From positions 62,001 to 126,000 of the forward strand of contig JAQWTL010000033.1 of the NCBI GenBank assembly GCA_029242715.1: a stretch of 64,000 bases of DNA. Reading direction: 5' to 3'. Origin of the DNA: Phycisphaerales bacterium. Its GTDB lineage: Bacteria > Planctomycetota > Phycisphaerae > Phycisphaerales > SM1A02. The notes under the pieces were generated by a model that saw only the letters and a program-made list of their open reading frames with translations, ran no database searches and was not told the origin of the DNA. This document shows positions 1-8,259 of the stretch, in pieces; positions within the stretch are counted from its first letter, which is position 1, and the number at the start of each line of letters is the position of its first letter. The translations under genes were made by a program, and so were the position numbers.

Positions 1-694
1 ATCCCCCTGGAACGGTGTAGCCCTCGACCGTCGGTTCCGGTCGCAACGTGTTGAGGTCGACCCCCATCACGCTCAGGATCGTGTTGATCGCTGCGATGCC
101 TTCGCAGCCACCATCCAAGGCGGCTCGAGCCGGGTCTTCGATGTGCGTGATATTCGGAGTCATCTTGGCCCACACCGGGATGGTCGCGGCTTCATTCACC
201 CAACCACATACCTCGCCGACGATGCCTGGCTCCTGCCCCATCGCGGCACCCATCTTGCGCTCCGGCAGACCATGCGGACATGAGAAGTTCAACTCGAAGG
301 CGTCAACGCCGACGTCCTGGCAGCGTTCCACAATCTCGACCCAGGCATCCTTGCGGTATTCCTCCATGATGGACGCGATAAGAATGCCATCGGGATGCGC
401 ATCCTTCACCTGCTTGAACTCGTCAAGCCAGGTCTCGAAAGGACGATCAGAGATCAATTCAATGTTTTCCCAACCAATGACCTCGCGAGTTTCCGTCGCT
501 CGCATTCGGGCATAGCGAGGCGCAACATTCTGAACCTTCTCCGCTTCCAGTGAAATGGTCTTGGCGACGACGCCTCCCCAGCCTTCCTGGAAGGCCTTGT
601 TGATCACGTTGGCGTTGGTACCTGGTGGCCCCGACCCGATCACAAATGGATTGGGAAACTGCAAACCATCAACTTGAACTCGAAGATCAGCCAT
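1..694 (-). CDS. preA: Dihydropyrimidine dehydrogenase subunit PreA, 5' part (runs off the left edge)
   Basis: Reading the minus strand from the ATG at 694 gives a protein starting MADLRVQVDGLQFPNPF that stays open to base 1. It holds the hallmarks of the dihydroorotate-dehydrogenase-like FMN barrel of PreA: an early FPNPFVIGSGPP segment, a WGGVVAKT segment, and further on FELNFSCPHG followed by VWAKMTPN. In the family this subunit reduces uracil or thymine with electrons passed from NADH through PreT; that role is family knowledge. About 231 codons are visible, so the C-terminal part, including any ferredoxin domain, lies outside the window. The first codons of this gene are duplicated at 1710-1748. 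Confidence 0.9.
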   Translation of the reverse strand, partial: MADLRVQVDGLQFPNPFVIGSGPPGTNANVINKAFQEGWGGVVAKTISLEAEKVQNVAPRYARMRATETREVIGWENIELISDRPFETWLDEFKQVKDAHPDGILIASIMEEYRKDAWVEIVERCQDVGVDAFELNFSCPHGLPERKMGAAMGQEPGIVGEVCGWVNEAATIPVWAKMTPNITHIEDPARAALDGGCEGIAAINTILSVMGVDLNTLRPEPTVEGYTVPGG

Positions 695-710
695 GTCAGC
701 ATGCTCCAAG
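670..710. repeat. 41-bp direct repeat, copy 1 (spans the preA start)
   Basis: The 41 bases here match 1724-1764 with two mismatches by eye. Weaker similarity continues to the right for roughly 40 bases in both copies. The copy covers the first eight codons of preA and its upstream region, so it looks like the original of the pair. Confidence 0.85.
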
Positions 711-781
711 GCCCACCACGGGCCACATGATTACCCACCAGCCTACCGCGCGAGCGAACGGATGGAACGCAGTCTATTGAG

Positions 782-1648
782 ATGACCATGAACAAACCCA
801 TCAAGCAACGCGATCCCATGCATCCCTGGTATCCACACGAGGACTTGTTTCCCCAACCAATCCGGTTTGCTTCAAATAAGGTGGCGATCATATGCCTGGT
901 GACGGCGGGGCTTCTGGGCACCATCAGTATCGTCTTGATGATGATCTACAAGGGCACCCGCCTCACATCGCACTTCCCCCAACTGCTCACCGCCATCCCA
1001 TTACTTCTGGCCTTTGGCGGTATCTCCCTTGTATTCTGGTCATGGAAAGTTCGAGCCAGGCGGAACATGTACGCATTGTGCCTCCAGTGCGGACAGTTCA
1101 TCGGAAATCTGGGCGAGAAAGGAACGTGCCCAAAATGCGATCGCGCATTCGTGCTGGAACAAACCCAGTGGAGTTGGAGACGCATCTGCGGGCTGCCTGA
1201 ATCAATGATCCCCCCCGGCTTTCCTGAAGGAACACCACCGGCAGGACCAGCGTTTGGCGGCATGCCACGGCCCGTACGCAACTTTCTGGTCGTCTGCTAT
1301 GGAATCCTGATTTTCGCTGCGATACTCATCCCCGAACTCATCACATCGGTCCTGCCCTATTTAGATCCTCCCGATACCGTCGATCGATCCTGGTCGATGT
1401 TGAGTACCTGGTTCAAATACTTGCTGCTTGGGCTGGTCCTCCTCGCCTTCTTTGTCCACTTGCGTCGCTGGAGAAAAAAAGCCCAACGCCTCGATTACCA
1501 CCTCTGTGTTCACTGCGCATATTCGCTGCATGGCCTGTCCGAATCCGGCAACTGCCCCGAGTGTGGATCAGAGTACACCTTCCAAGGATGTGAAATCGTC
1601 TGGAAAAAGTTCTGCAATCAACAGCTTCAACTTCCGAAAAACAGGTGA
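782..1648 (+). CDS. Membrane protein with two zinc ribbons (paralogue 1)
   Basis: A 288-residue protein of unknown function. Four hydrophobic segments are visible at about 33-55, 67-87, 166-192 and 207-226. Each pair is followed by a cytosolic-looking zinc ribbon: Cys100, 103, 116, 119 and Cys242, 245, 258, 261, the second ending in the CPECG pattern common in planctomycete proteins. The N-terminus carries a WYPHEDLFPQ motif also found in the neighbour at 1820 (WHPHEALYP), which supports the start chosen here. Only a weak ribosome site is seen. It is divergent from preA, and its upstream sequence is part of the duplicated block. Function is not recognised; the metal ribbons could bind zinc and mediate protein or nucleic-acid contacts (inference). 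Confidence 0.75.
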   Translation: MTMNKPIKQRDPMHPWYPHEDLFPQPIRFASNKVAIICLVTAGLLGTISIVLMMIYKGTRLTSHFPQLLTAIPLLLAFGGISLVFWSWKVRARRNMYALCLQCGQFIGNLGEKGTCPKCDRAFVLEQTQWSWRRICGLPESMIPPGFPEGTPPAGPAFGGMPRPVRNFLVVCYGILIFAAILIPELITSVLPYLDPPDTVDRSWSMLSTWFKYLLLGLVLLAFFVHLRRWRKKAQRLDYHLCVHCAYSLHGLSESGNCPECGSEYTFQGCEIVWKKFCNQQLQLPKNR

Positions 1649-1709
1649 TTCAGACACGATGCGCGGCCTTCACGCCAGATCTCCCCAGAGTTGATACCGG
1701 TTGGTCAAG

Positions 1710-1748
1710 TCATTTCAGTCCGTCAACTTGAACTCGAAGAGCAGCCAT
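1710..1748 (-). pseudogene. Remnant of the preA 5' end left by a local duplication
   Basis: On the minus strand an ATG at 1748 opens a 12-codon frame reading MAALRVQVDGLK and then a stop. The intact preA begins MADLRVQVDGLQ. The flanking DNA is also duplicated, so this is a truncated copy of the preA start rather than chance. It sits just upstream of the second zinc-ribbon gene in the same relation that preA has to the first one. It is far too short to be functional. Confidence 0.75.
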
Positions 1749-1764
1749 GTCAGCATGCTCTAAG
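1724..1764. repeat. 41-bp direct repeat, copy 2
   Basis: Second copy of the block at 670-710, with 39 of 41 bases identical. It contains the first codons of the preA remnant and lies upstream of the second zinc-ribbon paralogue, marking the edge of an old tandem duplication. Confidence 0.85.
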
Positions 1765-1819
1765 TTCCGGCATGGACCGCATGATGACTCACCAGTCTGC
1801 CGCAACGAGGACGCAAGTC

Positions 1820-2731
1820 ATGCCCTTCTTTCGAGAACAGCCTCCACTTCACACATGGCACCCTCATGAAGCCCTTTACCCCGCTTCCATGGTGAAGACT
1901 GCCAGGATCGTAGCCATCGTGCCATATCTTGCTGGCCTTCTCGGCCTCGTCCTGTTTTTCATATTGCTTAACTCGGGGTCGGGAAAGACACACACCCTTC
2001 AACCCGCGACCGTCTTCTATGTCCTGCCACTGTTCGTTACGGCAGTCGTTGGCTGGCTGCTTTACTTCCGGATACATCGACGCGCCAGGAAGCACACCTA
2101 TGCGTTGTGCCTGCGTTGTGGACGAACACTCGACAAGCAGAGGCCTCAGGGCCAGTGCTCCGGATGCAATACGCCCTACACCCTCTCACGCGTGCAATGG
2201 GCCTGGCAACGTGCCTGTGAGCAACCCACAACGACATGTCCGCCAATCAATCCTGATCCAGAAACCTTTCCTGAAACCAACCCGTCCAAAAGATCGGCCA
2301 GATTCATGCCCGATCGCTTCGGGCATGTCTACCTGCCTCGGGCATTTCGAAGATCGACGCTTGGATGGGGCCTTTCAATTATTGCAGTGCTGGCCACTTT
2401 GGATATCGGCCTCGCTGTGACCTCCCATGCCATGGACCTGCAGAATAATCTAGGGCTCGATTGGTTTGTCACCTGGAGTCTTGTGTACCTTGCACTGCTT
2501 GTTTGCTCCATCATCCTCATGGCCTTCTTGCTGATTCGCTGGAAGAAACGTGTTCGGGTTCTTGATGGCGATCTCTGCCTGGCATGTGGCCAGCAGTTGC
2601 TGGGCCTGCCCAATGTCGCGCAGTGCCCTGAATGCGGCCAGCCTTACAACCGAGAGGCCAACAAGTCGATCTGGAAGGCATTTGATCGATCCACAAAGCC
2701 CTGGTTTCTTCGCTTCGGAAAGAACGCGTGA
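1820..2731 (+). CDS. Membrane protein with two zinc ribbons (paralogue 2)
   Basis: A 303-residue paralogue of the gene at 782. It has the same order: a WHPHEALYP motif near the N-terminus, two hydrophobic segments (about 27-50 and 64-82), a zinc ribbon with Cys97, 100, 113, 116, two more hydrophobic segments, and a second ribbon ending in CPECG. The reading frame is open further upstream to 1691. I chose the ATG at 1820 because a GAGGA ribosome site lies about 9 bases before it and because it aligns with the start of paralogue 1; the ATGs at 1781 and 1784 are alternatives. The upstream codons would be duplicated non-coding DNA. Function unknown. Confidence 0.75.
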   Translation: MPFFREQPPLHTWHPHEALYPASMVKTARIVAIVPYLAGLLGLVLFFILLNSGSGKTHTLQPATVFYVLPLFVTAVVGWLLYFRIHRRARKHTYALCLRCGRTLDKQRPQGQCSGCNTPYTLSRVQWAWQRACEQPTTTCPPINPDPETFPETNPSKRSARFMPDRFGHVYLPRAFRRSTLGWGLSIIAVLATLDIGLAVTSHAMDLQNNLGLDWFVTWSLVYLALLVCSIILMAFLLIRWKKRVRVLDGDLCLACGQQLLGLPNVAQCPECGQPYNREANKSIWKAFDRSTKPWFLRFGKNA

Positions 2732-2832
2732 GACAGGGCAATGGGCCCTAACCAGTCAACGCTCCCACGGAACCGGGGAATCAGTGATAATGGCTCCGCA
2801 ACATGGGATTGCTCACAAGGAGCCACCAGAGC

Positions 2833-3183
2833 ATGGGTCAAACAGGCAAATCCAAGAAGCAGGCAGCGAACAAGGCCAACCCATTAAAAAGGGCTGCGCC
2901 AGTAACCGTCGCTTCCGGAAAAAGGCGCCAGCCTGAACCAGCGCCAGCCGTGAATAGTCCATTGACAACATCAGCAGGATCCAGCAATGGCCGTATCGTC
3001 ATCGCCATCACACTGGTGGCCCTGGCCGTACCGGTCATCATCTCGGTCATCATGATTTCAAGGACCATTCCAGCCCAGAGTTCACCTGATCTGTTCACCC
3101 CCTGGTGGGCCTACCTCATCTCGTTTGGCGTGATTGCCGCGACCTGGTGCTTCTATATCGTGTGGGCCAGAAAGACAACCTGA
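2833..3183 (+). CDS. Small basic membrane protein, unknown function
   Basis: A 116-residue protein with a Lys/Arg-rich N-terminus (GQTGKSKKQAANK), a Pro/Ala/Ser linker, and two hydrophobic segments at about 52-74 and 88-108. An AAGGAG ribosome site 10 bases upstream fixes the start at 2833 rather than an upstream in-frame codon at 2803. The topology suggests cytoplasmic N-terminal and C-terminal ends. No known family is recognised. Confidence 0.6.
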   Translation: MGQTGKSKKQAANKANPLKRAAPVTVASGKRRQPEPAPAVNSPLTTSAGSSNGRIVIAITLVALAVPVIISVIMISRTIPAQSSPDLFTPWWAYLISFGVIAATWCFYIVWARKTT

Positions 3184-3246
3184 CCGGCAGATCAATAGAC
3201 GCGACTCGTCTCCTCAGATCAAGAAGATGCCACGGAGCATGCCCAG

Positions 3247-4566
3247 GTGAATGACAACATCACTGCACCAGGACCCATCGCTGAAGTCGTTGAAACTGCG
3301 GCCGCTGAAGTCGTGCATGGAAATGCATGGATCACCAACCAGGCTGCAGTGCTGGGGATCCTGCTCATCATCCTGGCAGTCATCTTCCGCACGGCCTCCC
3401 GGGAAACAGGTGGATGGAAAAAGTTCTACAGCATTGTTCCCTCAATCCTGCTGTGTTACTTCATCCCCGGACTTCTGGGAACCTTCGGCATCATTGGAGA
3501 TCCCTCCGGTGATCTCTACTACGTTGCCAGCCGCTTCCTGCTTCCAACCTGCCTTGTCTTGCTGTGCCTTGCCATTGATCTGCCCGGCATTGGACGCCTG
3601 GGGCCCAAGCTCCTGATCATCTTCTTTACCGCGACCGCAGGCATCATCCTTGGTGGACCTTTCGCAGTCTGGATCGTCAGTCTCTTTGACCCAGTATCTG
3701 TTGGTGGCGAAGGCGCCAACGCAACCTGGCGTGGACTTTCAACCGTTGCCGGCTCATGGATTGGTGGTGGCGCGAACATGACCGCCATGAAGGAAGTCTT
3801 TGGGCCATCCAAAGAACTGTTCTCTGCAATGATCACGGTCGATGTCATCGTGGCCAACATCTGGATGGGCTTCATGCTCTGGATGGCCGGCCGCTCCGGG
3901 ATGTTTGATCGTTGGCTCAAAGCAGACATGACCGCCATAGATGATCTGGAGCGTCGCGTGGAGACCCTCTATGCCGGCAAGGCACGCATCCCTTCCACTG
4001 CGGATCTGATGACCATCTGCGCCGTCGGCTTCGCTGTCACGGGCGGAGCCTTCATCGCGGCAGAAGCGATCGCGCCCTGGTTTGAAGCCAATGTTCCGTG
4101 GGGCGCACGGTTCAGTCTTACCAGCATGTTCTTCTGGTTGATCGTGATTGCCACAACAGCAGGCCTGATCATCTCCGCCTTCCCAGCGGCTCGCAAATTG
4201 GAACACGTCGGAGCCAGCAAGGTCGCCAGCCTCTTCCTCTACATTCTTGTGGCTGTCATCGGCCTGGAAATGGATCTCAGGGCCATCGCGGATTACCCCA
4301 TGCTCTTTGTGGTCGGATTGATCTGGATGGGCTTCCAGGGGATCCTGCTGTTCACGGTTGCCAAGTTCATCAAGGCACCGAGTTTCTTCATTGCCGTGGG
4401 ATCACAAGCCAACATCGGTGGCGCCGCCTCGGCACCCATCGTGGCTGCCGCCTTCAATCCACGCCTGGCACCGGTGGGTGTCCTGCTTGCCGTACTGGGT
4501 TATGCGGTTGGGACGTATGGCGCCTGGCTCTGTGCCAACCTGATGCAGGGCGTCAGTCCGGGCTGA
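3247..4566 (+). CDS. DUF819 family multi-pass membrane protein
   Basis: A 439-residue protein with about ten hydrophobic segments across its whole length. Sequence stretches such as GSWIGGGANMTAMKEVFG near residue 170 and SQANIGGAASAPIVAAAF near residue 385 fit the DUF819 (YjcL-like) family, whose role is unproven but which resembles ion or solute carriers in fold and gating glycines. The start is a GTG with a GGAG ribosome site about 9 bases upstream; there is no nearby in-frame ATG. Its 3' end overlaps the convergent gene ending at 4553 by 14 bases. Confidence 0.8.
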   Translation: MNDNITAPGPIAEVVETAAAEVVHGNAWITNQAAVLGILLIILAVIFRTASRETGGWKKFYSIVPSILLCYFIPGLLGTFGIIGDPSGDLYYVASRFLLPTCLVLLCLAIDLPGIGRLGPKLLIIFFTATAGIILGGPFAVWIVSLFDPVSVGGEGANATWRGLSTVAGSWIGGGANMTAMKEVFGPSKELFSAMITVDVIVANIWMGFMLWMAGRSGMFDRWLKADMTAIDDLERRVETLYAGKARIPSTADLMTICAVGFAVTGGAFIAAEAIAPWFEANVPWGARFSLTSMFFWLIVIATTAGLIISAFPAARKLEHVGASKVASLFLYILVAVIGLEMDLRAIADYPMLFVVGLIWMGFQGILLFTVAKFIKAPSFFIAVGSQANIGGAASAPIVAAAFNPRLAPVGVLLAVLGYAVGTYGAWLCANLMQGVSPG

Positions 4567-5434
4567 CCGGCTTTGAATCAACCTTGTGCTGTTCCTCTGG
4601 GATCGCAGGTGCATAGGTTCCATCCGGCAGCCGAGTGGGAAATTTGTATTCCGGACGCTGCAGCAATTCAACGATCCAGGGATCGCGTTTCTTGATTGCC
4701 TCAGACGTACACGGTCGCCATTCGTCCTTGATCTCTGCACACCGACGAGGATGTTGCTGAGCGCCGAGGAGCGATGTCAGAGACCAGTACACGTACTCGG
4801 TCACCATGCACTGATATTCGCAGGTCTCATCGTCATAGCTGAACCAGGCTTCTGCCGGATACCGACGCGGGACCTCGACGAAATGACCACCCCGAGCCCT
4901 GTCCAGGCATTCGGCAACTTCCGTCCCCCGCCGCTCGCCCCAGGTCGCGGGATACACGTTGGCCCAGCCATGGGCCGTAATCAGATGCAGAACTTCCTCA
5001 AGCGTCGCATCGAACTCGCCATTTCCTGGCGCTGTCTCAAGCGCGAACTGGAATTGACCGGCATCAAAGCCTTCCCTGAACCATGAATCAGGATCGATAC
5101 GCTCAATACCCTGTTCATCGAAGCTCATCACCATGTACGCATCCCTGTCCGCCAGAGCCGCTGCCACCAGTGGATTATCCGGTGTGCCGTCCTCGTCATT
5201 ATCGAGGTACTCCGCCATGACCGCTGCGACATGACGGACCTTGTCATCAGGCACGCGATCCGTCGCGAAGATGTGGACGCCGAAGACGTTGGTGTACTTC
5301 TGAAAACCTTCCTGGAAGGGTTCAAGACGATCACCAGGCACTGGTCCCACTTCAAGATCGGGAACCACCCAGGCACGTTCCGTTTCAACTGCCAGCAGCA
5401 GGGGCAGGATCATGGACAGCATGTTGAACATCAC
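4553..5434 (-). CDS. Secreted protein with an EF-hand-like loop and a conserved HLITAHGW segment
   Basis: A 293-residue protein that begins with a short hydrophobic signal-like stretch. A calcium-type loop, DNDEDGTPDNP, lies near residue 80. A segment LEEVLHLITAHGWANVYP lies near residue 145, with His and Glu residues spaced as in a metal site, but it is not a standard HExxH. The pair of Cys residues near 205-210 could form a disulfide. The start overlaps the stop of the upstream epimerase gene (ATGA), so both are probably made from one transcript. I do not recognise an experimentally described family. Confidence 0.6.
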   Translation of the reverse strand: MMFNMLSMILPLLLAVETERAWVVPDLEVGPVPGDRLEPFQEGFQKYTNVFGVHIFATDRVPDDKVRHVAAVMAEYLDNDEDGTPDNPLVAAALADRDAYMVMSFDEQGIERIDPDSWFREGFDAGQFQFALETAPGNGEFDATLEEVLHLITAHGWANVYPATWGERRGTEVAECLDRARGGHFVEVPRRYPAEAWFSYDDETCEYQCMVTEYVYWSLTSLLGAQQHPRRCAEIKDEWRPCTSEAIKKRDPWIVELLQRPEYKFPTRLPDGTYAPAIPEEQHKVDSKPVSPD

Positions 5435-6573
5435 TCCGTGTCAAATTCATGAATCATCAGGTGACGGTAGGTTTCGCCAGGACTGAGTATGACCGGCGAC
5501 CAACCTTCCACATCCTGCTTGTTGATTGAATCAGGAAAGGCCTGAGTCTCCAGGCAGAAAGCAGTGTTCTTCTCGTACACCGCTCCATCCTTGCCGACAA
5601 CACCATCAAGATAGTTGCCCGTGTAGAACTGAAGGCCAGGTTGATCGGTCCAGATCGTCATGACCCGGCCACTGGCCGGATCACGGACAACACAAGCACG
5701 ATGCAATCTGGCATCGGTCTGCTCCAGGACATAATTCACGTCATAACCGCCTGGATCATTCTCATCACCGGGCAGTTGATCCATACGCTCACCAATCAGA
5801 TGAAACTCCGTGAAATCAAATGGCGTGCCCTTGACCGGTTCGATGCTTCCCGATGGAATCGGGCCGCCCTCACTGGGTGTGTACTGCATGGCATCAACCA
5901 TCAATTCATGATCCAGAATGCTGCCCCCATCATGCCCCGAGAGATTCCAGTAACTGTGATGAAGCATGTTGATCGGGGTTCGTTCCTGAGCCCTCGCTTC
6001 CATCACAACACGTAACTGGTTGTCCTCGGTAAGGACGTACTGGACCTCGGCATCAACCCGACCTGGATAGCCTTCTTCGCCATCTGAAGATGTCAGCCTG
6101 AACCGAACACCCGGACCAAGTCCGCTGGAGATCGGCGACCCCTTCCAGATGCGCTTGTCAAAACCTTGATTCCCGCCATGAAGATGATGATCGCCATTAT
6201 TCGCCGCCAAGTCATAGGGCTTGCCGTCGAGTTCAAAGCTGGCGTTGGCAATTCGATTTCCGACTCGACCAACGGTCGCACCGAAGTATGGACTTGATTC
6301 CACATACTCATCAACGGAATCAAATCCAAGGACGACATCACCACTGGTGCCCTCGGCATCAGGGACCTCAAGGGCCGTCACCGTTGCGCCATAGTCCATG
6401 ACCTTCACGGTCATGCCTCGATCGTTGTCAATGGTCCACAAGGTCACGGGCTGCCCATCAATCATCCCGAAATCCGAATGACTCACATGGCCCGGAGCAT
6501 GCTTGGCACAACCTGTAGCCAGCAAGAAGAGCAGGCCAGCAAACAAGCACCATGACGTCGACAGTTGTTTCAT
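5431..6573 (-). CDS. galM: Aldose 1-epimerase (galactose mutarotase), lipoprotein form
   Basis: A 380-residue enzyme that interconverts alpha and beta anomers of aldoses. Family landmarks are GRVGNRI near 102, NNGDHHLHGG near 125, the catalytic His in HHSYWNL near 206, and the catalytic Glu in CLETQAFP near 342. The N-terminus is a signal peptide with a lipobox (LLATGC, Cys22), so it should be membrane-anchored outside the cytoplasm, unlike the usual cytosolic GalM. The ATG at 6573 has a GGAG site 8 bases upstream; an upstream in-frame codon at 6594 is less likely. It is coupled to the EF-hand protein downstream. Confidence 0.88.
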   Translation of the reverse strand: MKQLSTSWCLFAGLLFLLATGCAKHAPGHVSHSDFGMIDGQPVTLWTIDNDRGMTVKVMDYGATVTALEVPDAEGTSGDVVLGFDSVDEYVESSPYFGATVGRVGNRIANASFELDGKPYDLAANNGDHHLHGGNQGFDKRIWKGSPISSGLGPGVRFRLTSSDGEEGYPGRVDAEVQYVLTEDNQLRVVMEARAQERTPINMLHHSYWNLSGHDGGSILDHELMVDAMQYTPSEGGPIPSGSIEPVKGTPFDFTEFHLIGERMDQLPGDENDPGGYDVNYVLEQTDARLHRACVVRDPASGRVMTIWTDQPGLQFYTGNYLDGVVGKDGAVYEKNTAFCLETQAFPDSINKQDVEGWSPVILSPGETYRHLMIHEFDTE

Positions 6574-6654
6574 CAAATCACTCCCTATCAACAATCCCTG
6601 TGGAATCGTGACGGAGAGGATAACGCTAGCTTGCCGAATCAGCCCGATGGCCTT

Positions 6655-6816
6655 TTACGAGGGCTTATTCACACAGATCTGGAAGTGCTCAAGTGCCTTG
6701 CACACGCGAACAACGGCCAAGCCCCGCTCTTGGGCAATGCTTTCGATGGTAAATCCCTGCCGGAGTTGCTTTACAAGATCACGGCGATTCAATCGTTTTG
6801 CTGCTCGAATCTTCAT
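6655..6816 (-). CDS. 53-residue helix-turn-helix-like protein
   Basis: A short minus-strand frame starts at an ATG at 6816 with a strong GAGGAG ribosome site about 9 bases upstream. The protein begins MKIRAAKRLNRRDLVKQLRQ; its centre (GFTIESIAQERGLAVVRV) has the spacing of a helix-turn-helix, with a basic first helix and a Gly turn. It lies between the epimerase gene and the DUF4145 gene, all on the same strand. The strong ribosome site and HTH-like pattern argue that it is real. Its DNA target is unknown; a small regulator or an antitoxin-like protein would both fit. Confidence 0.5.
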   Translation of the reverse strand: MKIRAAKRLNRRDLVKQLRQGFTIESIAQERGLAVVRVCKALEHFQICVNKPS

Positions 6817-6927
6817 TGAACAGGCTCTCCTCTCTCAATGGACTTCACTGCCTGCAGACAGTGGGTACTCCATAACAAAGAGGTCGCCCAAGAGGAGATT
6901 GGTATGAACTTCTGAAAAAAAGCCCGA

Positions 6928-7737
6928 TCAGTCCTCGCCCCGCGCCAATTCCTGACGTTGCATACGGAAGGATTTTTCCTTGGATTCAAGATCCTCTCGA
7001 ACGGCATTGAACTGAGCCTCTGCCCGTGCATGGGCTTCCTTGCTGGGTACACCGAAGCGAGGATGTTCAAGGAGCTTTTCAATGTCCATCGCCATGACCA
7101 GTGCAACGAATTCCGCATCGATCAACGGCTCACCGGCCTCAATGGCGATTTCATCCCATCCCTTGAGTTCATCAACCAGACTCTTGGCTATGGCATTCGT
7201 GTCCTCGGTCTCGGAGAAGAGCAGCAAGGCTTCCCGCGTTTGCTGCCGTTGTTTCTCAATCGTTGATTCCAGGGCCTCGCCCTTCTTCCATTCAGCAGCT
7301 TTCTTAGCGTCCAGGCTCTGACGTGGCGGCGGTTCAAATGCATGCAATTCCACCTTGGCCCCACGCTTGACTATTCGGCAATACCACCCTGAAAGCCGAT
7401 GCGCATCGTGCAGTCGACGCATGGCTGTTGGACCAGGCGTCGTTTCCCCATGCACAGCAGAATTTCCATCGCGTCGAATCGCATGCATCTGATCCGCATG
7501 GGCACGCGAGAGCATCTGTGAACGTTCCAATGATCGAAGCATCGTGCTGAGATCTGAATCCACCAGATGGGGCGCCTGCATTTCGATGAGTGTTCGAGCC
7601 ATGGTTTCGACCATGAGCCGCAGTTTGAAAAGGCACGACTCGGGATCGGTATAGACATAACGCTCCGCCTGGCCTGCCAGGCGGCCGACGCGCTGATCGT
7701 ATCGATCCATGAAACCGAAATTATTCGAATTCGGCAT
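6928..7737 (-). CDS. DUF4145-like domain protein
   Basis: A 269-residue soluble protein. The N-terminal half (SCLFKLRLMVETMARTL near 35, then LERSQMLSRAHADQMHAIRRDGNSAVHG near 70-97) matches the DUF4145 pattern often fused to the N-terminus of type I restriction or helicase proteins. Here the domain stands alone with a charged, partly coiled-coil C-terminal half and no helicase or nuclease motif. The start overlaps the stop of the upstream gene by one base (TGATG). The domain family is linked to nucleic-acid-acting systems, but a role here cannot be inferred. Confidence 0.65.
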   Translation of the reverse strand: MPNSNNFGFMDRYDQRVGRLAGQAERYVYTDPESCLFKLRLMVETMARTLIEMQAPHLVDSDLSTMLRSLERSQMLSRAHADQMHAIRRDGNSAVHGETTPGPTAMRRLHDAHRLSGWYCRIVKRGAKVELHAFEPPPRQSLDAKKAAEWKKGEALESTIEKQRQQTREALLLFSETEDTNAIAKSLVDELKGWDEIAIEAGEPLIDAEFVALVMAMDIEKLLEHPRFGVPSKEAHARAEAQFNAVREDLESKEKSFRMQRQELARGED

Positions 7738-8168
7738 CAGGCCCCCTCCTCATCGGAAGGATTCAACATGGTTGCGATAACCCGGGCCCCGACACAGCAT
7801 CTCTGAAAATCTTCTTCAGACAAGCCGATTGCAGAAGCAAGCATCGAAGCCCACCTCACCTCCAAGGGATGCATCGCCTTGTTGGAATACGCGATCATCA
7901 TGACGCCCGTCATGATCTTCTCACCCAGTTCACGTGGCAGGTTGCGAACAGCCAGCAGGCAATCCTCGATCTTCAACGCTCCAATGTTGCCTGGCTGCTT
8001 GGCCTCAATGCAGACACGTTCTGGCAACTCGAGAATGGCCCGGGCATAGAGACCTGCTGCGGCCTCCTTGACCTTCGGGACATTCCCATCGGCTACAGCC
8101 ATTGTCCGGGCAGCCAGGAACCACGTCGTGGCCAGCTGGATCTGAGTGTTCAGCATCGAATCGCTCAT
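7737..8168 (-). CDS. Small alpha-helical protein, possibly TerB-like
   Basis: A 143-residue protein that appears all-helical. An ADGNVPKVKEAA motif near residue 26 and a second helical repeat (NKAMHPLEVRWASMLASAIGLSEEDF) recall TerB-like tellurite-resistance folds, but key acidic residues are not clear, so this is a guess. I chose the ATG at 8168 (MSDSMLNTQ) over an upstream codon at 8198. It overlaps the DUF4145 gene as TGATG, so the two are co-translated. Confidence 0.55.
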   Translation of the reverse strand: MSDSMLNTQIQLATTWFLAARTMAVADGNVPKVKEAAAGLYARAILELPERVCIEAKQPGNIGALKIEDCLLAVRNLPRELGEKIMTGVMMIAYSNKAMHPLEVRWASMLASAIGLSEEDFQRCCVGARVIATMLNPSDEEGA

Positions 8169-8259
8169 GGACCGCTCATTGTAGATCATCCGAACCAATC
8201 AGCCTGTAGGATTTCAGCCCTGGTCCAAAAGGACTTGTGCCTTCAAGGAGTTTCGCCCC

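Noticed and set aside
2803-2832. An upstream start for the small basic membrane protein
   Set aside because: AAGGAG sits inside this stretch at the right distance for the ATG at 2833, so translation should begin there.
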